A DNA stretch of 64,000 nucleotides from Singulisphaera sp045290345 (GTDB lineage Bacteria; Planctomycetota; Planctomycetia; Isosphaerales; Isosphaeraceae), in assembly GCF_045290345.1 (NCBI RefSeq), contig NZ_CP155447.1, positions 5,580,001-5,644,000 of the forward strand, written 5' to 3'. A model generated the notes under the pieces. It did no database searches. It had not been told where the DNA came from and saw only the letters and a program-made list of their open reading frames with translations. The position numbers were made by a program, and so were the translations under genes. This document shows, one piece after another, positions 17,336 through 27,199 of the stretch. The stretch's first letter is position 1; each line of letters opens with the position of its first letter.

Positions 17336-19378
17336 ATGACCCGGCCGACCTGGCATTCGCCGATCCTTCCGTGCCTCGCCTTACTCCTCTGCGGGATTCC
17401 CGCCGCCGCCCTGGGACAAGCCTCGAGCTCGTTCCCCGCACGCCTGCCGAATGGAATCGAGGAACTCCAAACCGCCTCCTCCTCCTGGCAAAGGCGGCCT
17501 GGACCCAAGCGGGTCGTGGTCGACCAGGTCTGCCTGGTCCCCGACTTCGCAACTTTCCTCGAAGCGATCGCAACCTGGGATGAGGAACACTACTTCCCCA
17601 TCCTGATCGACGACATCGAACTCACATTCAAGTTCCTTCGCGCCTTTCAGCCCGCCCGGATCGTCCGGTTTCCACGCAAGGCCGAAACAATTCCGGCCGA
17701 TCAAGTCTGGGCTCGCGTTCTCCTTGCGGTCGGACACGCCTGGAGCAAGAACAGCGAGGCAGGCGCAGCCCCCTTGGCGGGAGACAGGGTTCCCAGGGCG
17801 CTGGGCGAGACTCCTCCGGGCGTCGTCCTGTCGGAACCGGATAGTCCGTCACTGGCGGGAGCAGTGGCCCTGGCCGCGGGGCGATTTCAGCCAATCCTCC
17901 GCTGGGACGTCGAGAAAACGTTTGGAGACGTCCTCTCGTACGACGAGGCGCGCGAGCTTGCCGCATCGTTCGAGTCGAAAGTCGGCGATTGCGTCCCGAG
18001 CTATAACCGGTTGGGCGACGACTGCGACTTCGTGACCCTGGCCGGCGACTGGCCTTACCGATACAACCCACAATCGGGTCAAGAAGGGCCCAAGGCCTTC
18101 GATGACTTGATCGGCCGGTCGGGCGGTGGCCGGATGCGTTGGGCCTTTGGCGGCCGGCTCATCGGCGAGGCCTCCGCCAGCGTCTATCGGGCGATGTGCA
18201 GCCTGTTCCTCCAGCCGAAATCGGCCCTTCTCATGAACACGTACGATGAGAAGGACAGGACCTGGTCCACTTACGCGATGCGCGACGCCTCGCGACGCCT
18301 CTCCCAGCTCATGCCGGTCACCCACCGCTCGGGCGATCGCGCCAACCTCGCGGGCTGGCACCAGAGCTTCGACCCCGTCAATCGCTCCGGTCTCGTCATG
18401 ATCAACAGCCATGGTGAGCCGAACCGGTTCGGCCTTGTCGGAGGCTATGGTCTGGTGGGGGATATACCCCAAACCGAACCAGCGGCCGTATTGATGATCC
18501 ACAGCTACTCGGCCGCCGAACCGGCCGACCCCAACACGGTCGCGGGGCGCTGGCTCGCCAACGGAGCCTTCGTCTACTTCGGCTCGATGCACGAGCCCTA
18601 CCTCACCGCGTTTCGGCCTCCCGAGCTCGTCGCGGCTCTCATCGAAAAAGGGATGCCCTTGGTCGCGGCCATGCGCCAGTCGCCCTACGAGGCGCGTGGC
18701 GAGCCGTGGAAGCTGGTCTACCTCGGCGATCCCCTCTTTCAGGTGAAGTCAGGTGCCGCGCCTGCCCGAATCGCCCCCAAGGACTGGCCGGCGGGAGCTT
18801 CCTGGCCGCGCTATGCGGTAACTCCCCGGCCGGCCGCTGACGCCTCGAACGACACGCGACTGGGCTGGGCCGTCAAGACCGCGGTCGCCCAACTCCAGCG
18901 CGAGCCTGGCGCGTCCCCTCGCGACAATCTCGACGAGTTCCTGACGACGATCCGACGGGCTCAGCTCGAGGCCGGCCTGCGTCCCTACTTCGACGCGCTC
19001 CTGTCCGATGTCATGCTCCAGAAGAATCAGCCCGGAGAGTTGAGCACCCAGCTCGCATCGATTCCCGATTCCGAGCAGTCCCCAGCGGTCAGGCGACTCC
19101 TGGAGACCTGCCAATTCTTGATGCTCGAGCACTACCTGAAGCGCCGGGAGTTCGCCCGAGCTGAACGAATCTGGAGCGATCTGATTCGCTCCGATCGACC
19201 GCCCGACATCCTGGAGCAAATCACCGGCCGCATGAGCGTGCTGGCCGACTCTCCATCCCACCGCGCCGAGTGGCAAACCATGCTGATCGCCGTGGGACGC
19301 CGGCTGAAAAACACCCCGGCCCAGCCTGTCATCGAAGCGGAACGGCAGCGGATCGCAAAGATCGCAAAGACACGATGA
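17336..19378 (+). CDS. Secreted protein with clan-CD-peptidase-like features, Cys apparently absent
   Basis: This 680-residue protein begins with a signal peptide (MTRPTWHSPILPCLALLLCG...). The mid-region contains LVMINSHGEPNRFG and then AVLMIHSYSAAEP, and later VYLGDPLFQV. A beta strand ending in HG, followed by a second strand where a catalytic Cys is expected, recalls gingipain-like C25 and other clan-CD proteins. Here the second site is HSYS, with no Cys. A helical C-terminal third follows. GGGGAAGGAG directly precedes the ATG at 17336. The peptidase relationship is an inference and the protein may be non-catalytic. Confidence 0.6.
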   Translation: MTRPTWHSPILPCLALLLCGIPAAALGQASSSFPARLPNGIEELQTASSSWQRRPGPKRVVVDQVCLVPDFATFLEAIATWDEEHYFPILIDDIELTFKFLRAFQPARIVRFPRKAETIPADQVWARVLLAVGHAWSKNSEAGAAPLAGDRVPRALGETPPGVVLSEPDSPSLAGAVALAAGRFQPILRWDVEKTFGDVLSYDEARELAASFESKVGDCVPSYNRLGDDCDFVTLAGDWPYRYNPQSGQEGPKAFDDLIGRSGGGRMRWAFGGRLIGEASASVYRAMCSLFLQPKSALLMNTYDEKDRTWSTYAMRDASRRLSQLMPVTHRSGDRANLAGWHQSFDPVNRSGLVMINSHGEPNRFGLVGGYGLVGDIPQTEPAAVLMIHSYSAAEPADPNTVAGRWLANGAFVYFGSMHEPYLTAFRPPELVAALIEKGMPLVAAMRQSPYEARGEPWKLVYLGDPLFQVKSGAAPARIAPKDWPAGASWPRYAVTPRPAADASNDTRLGWAVKTAVAQLQREPGASPRDNLDEFLTTIRRAQLEAGLRPYFDALLSDVMLQKNQPGELSTQLASIPDSEQSPAVRRLLETCQFLMLEHYLKRREFARAERIWSDLIRSDRPPDILEQITGRMSVLADSPSHRAEWQTMLIAVGRRLKNTPAQPVIEAERQRIAKIAKTR

Positions 19379-19450
19379 TCCGCTCGAGAGGGGAACCGGG
19401 CACCAGGAGGGGCCGCCAAGCCGCTTCTCAAAGGGCAAGACTTGCTTCAT

Positions 19451-19481
19451 GAGGGAGCCGTCGACTCAGTCGGGCTCCCTC
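19451..19481. terminator. Bidirectional terminator-like hairpin
   Basis: GAGGGAGCC at 19451-19459 and GGCTCCCTC at 19473-19481 are perfect reverse complements with a 13-base loop. The hairpin lies between convergent genes ending at 19378 and 19499. Confidence 0.65.
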
Positions 19482-19498
19482 TCTCGTGACCGAGCCGA

Positions 19499-20854
19499 TC
19501 AAGGGCGGGCGAACGGCAAGGTGAGCGAGGCTCGGTGCGGGCCGGCAAACGCCGCGACAACTTCGGGGAGGGCCCCCAGATGAAGGTGGACTAAACTGCC
19601 AATGGCGTGATGGTGATAGGAAATGTCCCCCTGCGTCGTGAGCGTTCCGAAGCAACTGGGGCAATCCAAGGGGTCGGCCCCGGGCAGCAAACGCCAGCGG
19701 CCCGACTTGTAGCCCCGCACGATCGTCCCCTTGGGGCCGAGCCAACCGTCCCGGGTCAAGGTCCGGGTGACCGGCATCGGCAGTCGGGGGACGGCCCGCA
19801 CTTCCGCGTCGAACGGCAAGATCCCGGCGCCCGGTACCCGGCGATCGCCGAGGATCATGGCGCGACCAAGATAGGCCGTCCCTCCTCCTTCGGAATAGAT
19901 CCGGTGGCCCCGGCAGACGTGCGCCCGGAGCGCGGCGATCAGACTGAGGTTCTCGGCCAAGGCATCGGCATGCTTGTCCGGAAACCCACATCCAATCATG
20001 ACCAGGTCGATCGCCTCGGGGAGCGACTCATCCCGCAGTGGTGAAAACTCGACAAGCTCCGCGCCCAGCGCCTCAAGCGCTTCGAGCGTGTCGGGGAAAT
20101 AGGACCCAAACGCCTCGTCTTGGGCGTAGGCCACCCGAAATCGGCGGTAGGGCAAAGGCTCGGGCTCGGCCGGGACGGAAGGGAAGGGACGGCTCTGCGC
20201 CAGGCTTCGAATCGCCCCGAGGTCGGCGAACCGCAGGAAACTTGCCCCGAGCTTGCGGAACAGGTCGTCGTCCAGGCGCTGATCCCGAGGCGACTGCCGG
20301 ATCGCCGCACGAACTTCCGGGAGCGCTTCGACCGCCCCGAGCACCGGCTTCCGGGCCATCAGGGTGACCAGGTTGCGGTACGCCTCGTAATCCTCGGAAT
20401 TCTCCAGGCCGTCAAGCAGCACGGCATCCACACCCGCCGGCAGGTGGGGGAGATGGAACTGATCCAGCGGCAGGCAAGAAACAAGGGCCACCACCGGCAG
20501 GTCCAGGGCTGCTGCGATTGGCGCGAGCCCTCCTGGTCGATCGTGCTGTGCACTCTCGAGAGGAGCTGTCGGCTCCTCCAGCGTTCCTTCGATAAGACAG
20601 AGGTCCGCCTGTCGTGCCCCTCGCAAGAAAAGCCGGCGACAGACATCGTCGGGCATCAACCAGGCGTCGAGGTGCCGACCGGGGAGCCCCGTGACCTGTC
20701 CAACCGCCTCGGTCCCGAACGGACAGGCCCGCGATCGAAAATGTTGGACTCGCCAGCGCCGGTCGGTCAGGCCGGCCAGCCACGCCAGACTGGCCGGCGA
20801 AGGCTCCGGCCCAGACGCAGGTGTCGCCAGGGCCAAACGGGGGTGGAAGCCCAT
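19499..20854 (-). CDS. CbiA/CobB-like protein with degenerate P-loop and glutaminase site
   Basis: The 451-residue protein follows the architecture of cobyrinate a,c-diamide synthase: an N-terminal dethiobiotin-synthetase-like domain (GLPGRHLDAWLMPDDV, CLIEGTLEEP) and a C-terminal glutamine amidotransferase-like domain (AYAQDEAFGSYFPD, ELVEFSPLRDE, GCGFPDKHADALAEN). Two catalytic sites are altered. The expected GxxSGxGKT P-loop reads ATPASGPEPSPAS, and the expected ECGG nucleophile elbow reads SEGGGTAYLG, lacking Cys. It is therefore unlikely to hydrolyse glutamine. No cobalamin genes are nearby. The role is unknown. Confidence 0.72.
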   Translation of the reverse strand: MGFHPRLALATPASGPEPSPASLAWLAGLTDRRWRVQHFRSRACPFGTEAVGQVTGLPGRHLDAWLMPDDVCRRLFLRGARQADLCLIEGTLEEPTAPLESAQHDRPGGLAPIAAALDLPVVALVSCLPLDQFHLPHLPAGVDAVLLDGLENSEDYEAYRNLVTLMARKPVLGAVEALPEVRAAIRQSPRDQRLDDDLFRKLGASFLRFADLGAIRSLAQSRPFPSVPAEPEPLPYRRFRVAYAQDEAFGSYFPDTLEALEALGAELVEFSPLRDESLPEAIDLVMIGCGFPDKHADALAENLSLIAALRAHVCRGHRIYSEGGGTAYLGRAMILGDRRVPGAGILPFDAEVRAVPRLPMPVTRTLTRDGWLGPKGTIVRGYKSGRWRLLPGADPLDCPSCFGTLTTQGDISYHHHAIGSLVHLHLGALPEVVAAFAGPHRASLTLPFARP

Positions 20855-21270
20855 AAGTTAACCGAAGTCCTTAATTTAACGGAGGGGGCGTGACCGTCGA
20901 AATCGCGTCCGTTGCAGACGCGGGCTCCAGGCCTCAAACCAACTTACGTGGAGGCAAGGAGTCTTGGGGACGGAGGCGCACCCAAGGCCTGGGTACGACA
21001 TAATTATCGCGAGTGATTGAATGATAGAGACAAGGTTTGTTTGGTCAAGCCCGACTCGCGCCCACCCCGGTTTTCACCTTGCCGTGTTCCCATCATTGAG
21101 CTAGCTTACCGGCCCCTTGATCGATCCATTGAAATTTAACGTCTGGATCTGTCACGGGCTCAATCCGTTCGATGCGACATCCGGGCAATGCGGCCTCTCG
21201 TTTCGAGGAACCAGATCCTCGAAAAACAAGGGGGCCAACTTCCCGACTCGATACCGAAAGCGAGCCAAGG
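20855..21270. other. Divergent promoter region
   Basis: This spacer separates the CbiA-like gene from the mechanosensitive channel gene, which read outward from it. The 21000-21060 part is AT-richer and probably contains promoters. No gene is supported. Confidence 0.45.
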
Positions 21271-24200
21271 ATGCGTGCGACCTGGGCAGGATGCCTGGCG
21301 GTGGCCTGCGGCGTACTCTGGTTTCCCTGCTCGATTCGAGGCGGCGAGCCGGTTTCGACCACGCCTGGGCCTCCCGCCGCGGCGGCGACCCCTCCTCATT
21401 CCCCCCCCGCCGAGCCGGATCCCGAGTCAGCTGAGGCCGAAAAGCTCCTCATCGAGACCAAGGAGCGACTCGACAAACTGGGCAAACTCTCCGAGAAAGA
21501 CGCCCCCTCCTCGACCAAGGCGCTCAAGGTCGTGCTCGAGGATCGGATCACCCTGCTGACAGCCAAGGATGAGGCGACCAAGGCACTCAACGAAGCGAAA
21601 AACCCCAAGAAGACCCCCGAGAGCCAGGCGGCCGAATGGAAGGCCGACCTGGAGCGGCTCACGACTCAGTTCAAGCAGTTGGTCGAACAGCCCGACGACC
21701 TGCTCCCGTCGGTCTTTCGCAAGCTCGCCGACAAGTCTGCCTCCAACGCGATCCTCTCGGAGATGAACGAGGCCATCGCCAACGCCAAGAGCGACCTCAA
21801 GAAGTGGCAAGCCAGACTCGACAAATTCCAATCGAACGCGTCCAGGAAGTCGGCTCATCCCCTGACGGCCCTGCTCTCCGAGCGTGACGCGATCCAGCAG
21901 CGGGTGGCGGCCCTGCCTCCGCGCCTGGCAGAACGCGAGGCCGAGCTGACCGACGCCAAGACCGAGGATGAGCGTTTGCTCGCCACCGAGCGTCTGGTCA
22001 ATATCGGCTGGGAAACGCGGGTCGAAAACCAACGGCTCCAAGCCCAGGAAGCCAAGATCACGCTCCAGTCCAAATTGACCGACCTCGAAGTCCTCGATCA
22101 ACAGGTCTGCGGCGCCCAGGTCCGGAAAATCTCCAAGACGCTCGAGTTGATGCAGGCTCGCTTCAAGATTTTGACCGACCTCCAAGAGGGCCAACTCAAG
22201 CGGGAAGCAGCCACCGAACAAGTGCGCGCCGCGAAGTCGGTCGATCCGCTCGAACGGTTCGAGAGCCGCGCCAAGGCGGCCCTTCTGGAACTCGAAGCCG
22301 AGGCCCTGAAGTACGAGAAGGCGCTCGCCTCGAGCTCGTCCCCCTCGCTGGAAGAGCAAACCAGCCTGGCCGATCGCGCCGTCACCGACTTCGAGAACAT
22401 CAAGCGGCTGCTCGACGATGACCTCATCAGCCAGCTCGACACCTTGCGTCTGAATAACGATTTTCGCCGCATTGGCCCGCAACGGGCGAAAATCGAAAGC
22501 CACGACTTGAAGCAAGCCGCCTGGTGGTCGACCCATTACGATAACGCCTTGACCAGCGTGGAGCTCGACCAGTTCAACGACCGTCGCAACGACGAGTACG
22601 AGCACGAAACCTTGCTCGAGCAACTCCCCAGGTCGCGTTGGGAGGAAGCCCGTGCACTCTTCGCGGAGCTCGATCGGCAGCATGAGCTCCTGCTCGCCCG
22701 AAATCGGACCGTACTCGAAAAGCTGGCCAGGCGGGCCGAGCAGACGCACACCCAGGTCCTCCGCCGACTCCGCGCCCTCGACGACCAGTACGGTTTCATC
22801 CGCACCCATATCTTTTGGTTGCGCGACCAGGAGCCGGTCGGACTGGCCACTCTCGTCCAGGCAAAACGCGAGACCTTCCTCGTGGGCAGGTCGCTGCTCC
22901 GACTGGCTCACGATGCTGGCAACCGGCGTCTCTGGGGGCGGATCTCTGTCGAGTTCCTCAGTGGTCTCCTCGGTCTCCTCATCCTGATCCTGCCGCTGCT
23001 CCGACTTCGCAAACGGCTCCTCCGGTTGTCGGGGGAAACCCGGAGCTTCGGTTCGGGGGTGGTCGTGTGGCGGGGACTCCTCGTCAGCATCGTCTACTCG
23101 GCGATCCTGCCGAGCTACATTTGCTTGATGGCGTACACTGCGCGGCAGGCCGCCTGGCCACGGACTCTGGCCGTGCCGATCGCGCACGGCTTGGCGATGC
23201 TGGCCCCCCCTGCGTTTATCGCCGGGCTGGTGCGCTGGATGCTCCGGCCCAAAGGCTGGGCCGAAACCACGTTGAAAGTGCCAGCGGACGTGACCCGCCA
23301 GCTTTGCACGGCCGTCTTTGCATTGGTGCTGGCGGGGGTCCCCCTGCTCTTGCCATCATGGCTCCTCGCCCAAGGTTGGCTCTCTCCAGAGGGGCGGTCG
23401 GTCTCGTCCGGATCGCTCGGCCAGCTCCTCGGCCTGGTGTTCGAGCTGATCGTTTTGGGCGTCGTCTTCCGGCTGGCCCGTGGTCGCTCGCCCCTGATGC
23501 AGTGGCTCCTGCAATTCCCGACTCGGCTCGGCTGGCTGACCAAGCGACGACGCACGCTCTGCTGGTCGATGCTCGCCGCGATCGGCGGAGTGATCGTGCT
23601 CGACGGAGCGGGCTACAGCCACTCCGCGCGAAGACTGGCGCTCGGGGCCGGTCAGGGACTGGTCGTCCTCAGCATCTGCTTCTGCATCTACCGGATGATC
23701 CTCACCGCGATCGACCACCACGCCTGGCGTTGGATCCGGGTGGGCAACGCCCAGGTTGGAATCGAGGCGCCCCAGGACGCGACCATGCCCGACGATCTGG
23801 CGCACCGGCTCCGCCAGATCACATCCTATCTGATCCCGGTCCTGGCGCTGGTGCTGGCGGCCTGGATCTGGGACGTCGATTGGGCGCTCTTCCGCTTCAT
23901 CGGGTCGCAACCACTCTGGAATATCGACTCCGCGACGCCGCCGGTTCAGGTCGGTGACTTCGCCAAGTTCGTCTTGATCCTTGTCGTGACCCTGGCACTC
24001 TGGAAACACCTGAGCACGCTGTTCGCGCTCGTCGTCTTTCCGCGAATGCGCGACGATCCCGGCGTCCGATTCGCAGTCGTGACCCTCTGCCGCTACCTCG
24101 TGCTGGGAGTCGGTGTGCTGACCGGCCTCTCGGCGATCCATCTCGGCATGGAAAAGATCGGGATGGTGCTGGCGGCCCTGGGTGTCGGGCTTGGGTTCGG

Positions 24201-24864
24201 CTTGCAGGAGATCGTCTCGAACTTCGTTTGTGGCATCATCCTCCTCCTGGAACGGCCGATCCGCGTCGGTGATACCGTCACGGTCTCAGGGATGACTGGC
24301 ATGGTGGAATTCATTAATATCCGCGCCACGACAATTACCAACGGCGAAAACCTGAGCATTATCGTTCCCAACCGAGCCTTCATCACCAGCGACCTGGTCA
24401 ACTGGACCCTCAAGGACCGGGTCATCCGCGTCTCGATCCGGATGAAGGTCGCGCACGGCACCGATCCTGACCGTGTCGCCGAGCTTCTCTTGAACATCGC
24501 TCGCGAAGACGCCGACGTTCTCCGGAACCCGGTCCCCGCCGCGTTCATGGAGGATTTCAGCGACTCTGCCTTGAACTTCGTGCTCCACGTGCACGTCCCC
24601 GACCCGAGCCTCGGAGCCCGGGTTCGCCACCGCCTGTTCGCCCAGATTCAGCGGCGCTTCAAGACCGAGGAGATCGAGATCCCCCTGCCCCGCCACGAAC
24701 TGCGCGTCCACTCGAACTTCGACCCATCGGGCCAGATCACCCTGTCCCCCATCGAATTCCCACGGATCGACTTGCCGTCGCGAACCCCTCCCAGCCCTAA
24801 ACTCTCGACGCCGGCTCCGACTCCACCCGCCGTCGAGGCCTGTAACCGAGGCGTCGACGAGTGA
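21271..24864 (+). CDS. Large MscK/KefA-like mechanosensitive channel
   Basis: The 1197-residue protein has a signal peptide (MRATWAGCLAVACGVLWFPC), a long periplasmic coiled-coil region (~40-540), then about ten hydrophobic segments. The C-terminal third is an MscS domain: the pore-lining helix ALGVGLGFGLQEIVSNFVCG, then RPIRVGDTVTV, the beta domain INIRATTITNGENLSIIVPN and a cytoplasmic cage ending RHELRVH. A Pro/Thr-rich tail closes it. Such channels release solutes on hypo-osmotic shock. The start at 21271 is chosen for the signal peptide; the frame is open upstream. Confidence 0.9.
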   Translation: MRATWAGCLAVACGVLWFPCSIRGGEPVSTTPGPPAAAATPPHSPPAEPDPESAEAEKLLIETKERLDKLGKLSEKDAPSSTKALKVVLEDRITLLTAKDEATKALNEAKNPKKTPESQAAEWKADLERLTTQFKQLVEQPDDLLPSVFRKLADKSASNAILSEMNEAIANAKSDLKKWQARLDKFQSNASRKSAHPLTALLSERDAIQQRVAALPPRLAEREAELTDAKTEDERLLATERLVNIGWETRVENQRLQAQEAKITLQSKLTDLEVLDQQVCGAQVRKISKTLELMQARFKILTDLQEGQLKREAATEQVRAAKSVDPLERFESRAKAALLELEAEALKYEKALASSSSPSLEEQTSLADRAVTDFENIKRLLDDDLISQLDTLRLNNDFRRIGPQRAKIESHDLKQAAWWSTHYDNALTSVELDQFNDRRNDEYEHETLLEQLPRSRWEEARALFAELDRQHELLLARNRTVLEKLARRAEQTHTQVLRRLRALDDQYGFIRTHIFWLRDQEPVGLATLVQAKRETFLVGRSLLRLAHDAGNRRLWGRISVEFLSGLLGLLILILPLLRLRKRLLRLSGETRSFGSGVVVWRGLLVSIVYSAILPSYICLMAYTARQAAWPRTLAVPIAHGLAMLAPPAFIAGLVRWMLRPKGWAETTLKVPADVTRQLCTAVFALVLAGVPLLLPSWLLAQGWLSPEGRSVSSGSLGQLLGLVFELIVLGVVFRLARGRSPLMQWLLQFPTRLGWLTKRRRTLCWSMLAAIGGVIVLDGAGYSHSARRLALGAGQGLVVLSICFCIYRMILTAIDHHAWRWIRVGNAQVGIEAPQDATMPDDLAHRLRQITSYLIPVLALVLAAWIWDVDWALFRFIGSQPLWNIDSATPPVQVGDFAKFVLILVVTLALWKHLSTLFALVVFPRMRDDPGVRFAVVTLCRYLVLGVGVLTGLSAIHLGMEKIGMVLAALGVGLGFGLQEIVSNFVCGIILLLERPIRVGDTVTVSGMTGMVEFINIRATTITNGENLSIIVPNRAFITSDLVNWTLKDRVIRVSIRMKVAHGTDPDRVAELLLNIAREDADVLRNPVPAAFMEDFSDSALNFVLHVHVPDPSLGARVRHRLFAQIQRRFKTEEIEIPLPRHELRVHSNFDPSGQITLSPIEFPRIDLPSRTPPSPKLSTPAPTPPAVEACNRGVDE

Positions 24865-25077
24865 CGAGTTAGCCGCGAACCCGCCACGCTTGCGAGTGTT
24901 GATCCGGAGGACGAAACCAGGGGATTCTCGGGGTCACAACGTGCCTCGGCCGGTGCACCACTGGCCGAGGCCGCGCCATGGCTCGAGAAGTCCGAGGAAG
25001 GCGTCCCAACCAAGCCTTCAACGTAAATCTCGACCATGTCCCATCACCTGATGTCTGAGGCACACGGACAGAGATGA

Positions 25078-25615
25078 TCACGGATTAAGAGGAACCTCCC
25101 CAATCACGCCAACAGCGACTGCATCAACACGTGCCCCGTTTGATTTTCTGTAACCCAGATCCGTGAAGAGCCACACAAGCTGCTCGCGGTTGAGACACTG
25201 GTCGAGATGCTTCAGCCACTCGGGATGGCGACAGCCCCCCCTGCCCCAGGTCGCGCGCCATGACCGACGTGATGAACTCCCTCGCCTTATCAACTTCCCA
25301 GGCGTCTCGGGCCCAGGCGACGCAATTCCCCCCCGGCCAAGAAGACATCGATCTTGGGAAAGACGAACGGCTCGGGAAGAAGGGGGCGACACTGGGAAAA
25401 GTTAGTTCGAATTCCTCCCGCCATTCCTCCTCGAACCGGTGCGAGCCATCCCGAATGTCGACGAAGAGCTGGACGAGATGCGATTCGCTCAGGGACCTCG
25501 CCAGCAGATCGAGGTAATCCTCACGATGCGAGAGCGAGCCAACCTTGTTGACCATACGGGATAGGCCGTAGGTCAAGTTGGAACGGATGTCGACGTCGAT
25601 CCATGCCTCGGCCAT
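25078..25615 (-). pseudogene. Frameshifted gene of unknown function
   Basis: From the ATG at 25615 the protein reads naturally (MAEAWIDVDIRSNLTYGLSR..., HREDYLDLLARSLSESHLVQ) to about 25376. It then continues in another frame as EPFVFPKIDVFLAGG, returns to the first as NCVAWARDAWEVDKAREF, and ends in a third as HPEWLKHLDQCLNREQLVW to the stop at 25078. The switches fall at C3 (minus strand; 25374-25376) and two G7 runs (25328-25334, 25235-25241). The repaired length is ~178 residues with no internal stop. No domain is recognised. Confidence 0.5.
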
Positions 25616-26097
25616 CCACGATGGTCAGAGATTCCCGATAAGGCAAGGTCTCAAGCCTGCGGTAGAACTCTTACTTGTCCATGCGTGAGGACACCGAATT
25701 CAAAAACACCACATTCATATATATGATATTTTTTTCGTTCCGAGGACGGCCGGGGGCAGTATCGGACGCCATCAATGACGGCGGACTTGGGGAATCATGT
25801 CTGGTTGCGTAACGGGTGGATGAACTTCCCGGCCATTCAATCCGTGTTGAAGACCACCACCAAGAACTCAAAAAGGGATGCCGCCAATTCTTCACATCAG
25901 CCGTTGGCATTGGCATCATCCAAATTCTTGCGGCTCCGATCGCCTGACCAGCGCGTTGAAAGTCAACCCGCTACGTCCTCAGACTGTCCCCAGACTCATC
26001 GTGCGGACACCATTCATTTTCCGACTTGTCGATCCAGTTTGTATCGGGTACTTCACCGGCATACGGTTCGTTGCGGTCCTCTCAGGTAGGGGAAATC
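25616..26097. other. Spacer with possible transposase remnant
   Basis: A poorly supported plus-strand frame at 25816-25947 gives VEDHHQELKKGC followed by a hydrophobic end. This faintly resembles the conserved Glu region (Y/W-x-IE-x-x-H-x-x-LKxGC) near the C-terminus of Tn5/IS4-type transposases. An AT-rich stretch at 25715-25735 lies beside it. I treat it as an unproven scar; nothing else is seen. Confidence 0.3.
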
Positions 26098-27117
26098 ATG
26101 CCAGACAAGAGCGAAATCGAGAGGCAGATCGAAGATTTGATCCACGCGAAAGATTGGCGAGGGATTCTGCAACTGCTTGAAAGCGGATCGGCGAAGCCAG
26201 ACGAGACTTTTCTGGTTTCCGGGTATAAGCTCGCTTTACTTCCTGTCGCGATCGAAAAGGGTTGGACCGAGCTTGCCGTTTATCTCATCCAGCATGGAAC
26301 GGAAATCAACGCTCGGGGGAAAGGGATTGCACCAATCATTGATGCATGTGAATTCCAGAACCACCAAGTCATCGAGGCATTGATCGACGCGGGCGCCAAA
26401 GTCAACGTGAAGGCGCCCAGGAGCGCTGGGGAAACGGACTATACCCCGCTCATGGCCGCGGCGGAGCGCCTCGATCAGTGGGCGGTGAAACGCCTGCTTC
26501 GGGCAGGGGCTGATCCTACGGTCATGACACACCGAAATCAGTCAGCACTTCATCACACGCTGATGTTTTACGCCGTCAAGCCACGACCGAACCCTGCCGC
26601 AACGGAGATTGTGCTGGAGTTGCTGAACGCTGGGGGATCACTGGTAGGAACCGAGTTGCATTTTGCGATCTATCGACGGGATATCGCAATGACCCGACTT
26701 CTGCTGGAGCGAGGTTGCCCCGTCAACGTGCACTTTCCACACAACGAAGAGGACGGGCCGAAAAAGGGAAATACGCCGTTGACCACTTTAGCCAGATTGA
26801 ACGGAGTCGATCTGATCGGGGGAACCTTCGAATTCGAGCCGACCGAGGAACGCCGCTTGGAACTGGCCCGTTTGCTCCTCTCCGCGGGCGCTGATCCCAA
26901 CTTACCCGACGCCAAGGGTTGGACGCCCCTGCGGATCCTCGTTCACGCGGGGGCCGACCCTCATTATCTGCAGATTGCTGAGATTCTCATCGGCGCTGGA
27001 GCCGACCCCCACTATGTGCCGCCCAATTCCAAGATCGAAGCCCCCGCAGCCCTGGCGGCGAAGCAAGGGTTGGAGGATTATCTTCAACTCTTTAAAACGG
27101 CAAAGCCCCGTCCCTGA
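26098..27117 (+). CDS. Ankyrin-repeat protein
   Basis: The 339-residue product contains about six ankyrin-type repeats: GWTELAVYLIQHGTEINARG, EFQNHQVIEALIDAGAKVNV, YTPLMAAAERLDQWAVKRLL, then DIAMTRLLLERGCPVNV and LARLLLSAGADPNLPDAKGW with TPLRILVHAGADP. A helical N-terminal cap (EIERQIEDLIHAKDW) precedes them. AGGGGA lies just before the ATG at 26098. There is no signal peptide, so it is probably a cytoplasmic protein-protein interaction module. The partner is unknown. Confidence 0.85.
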   Translation: MPDKSEIERQIEDLIHAKDWRGILQLLESGSAKPDETFLVSGYKLALLPVAIEKGWTELAVYLIQHGTEINARGKGIAPIIDACEFQNHQVIEALIDAGAKVNVKAPRSAGETDYTPLMAAAERLDQWAVKRLLRAGADPTVMTHRNQSALHHTLMFYAVKPRPNPAATEIVLELLNAGGSLVGTELHFAIYRRDIAMTRLLLERGCPVNVHFPHNEEDGPKKGNTPLTTLARLNGVDLIGGTFEFEPTEERRLELARLLLSAGADPNLPDAKGWTPLRILVHAGADPHYLQIAEILIGAGADPHYVPPNSKIEAPAALAAKQGLEDYLQLFKTAKPRP

Positions 27118-27199
27118 TGAGTCGGGTCGTCGGTACCCGTCGAGGACAGAGCCCGTTTCCAAGTACCTACAGCGTTGGCGGCCGGACTTCCATGGAGGA

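Noticed and set aside
25816..25947. Tn5/IS4-type transposase tail
   Set aside because: Similarity is limited to a dozen residues, too weak for a firm feature; noted only in the spacer entry.
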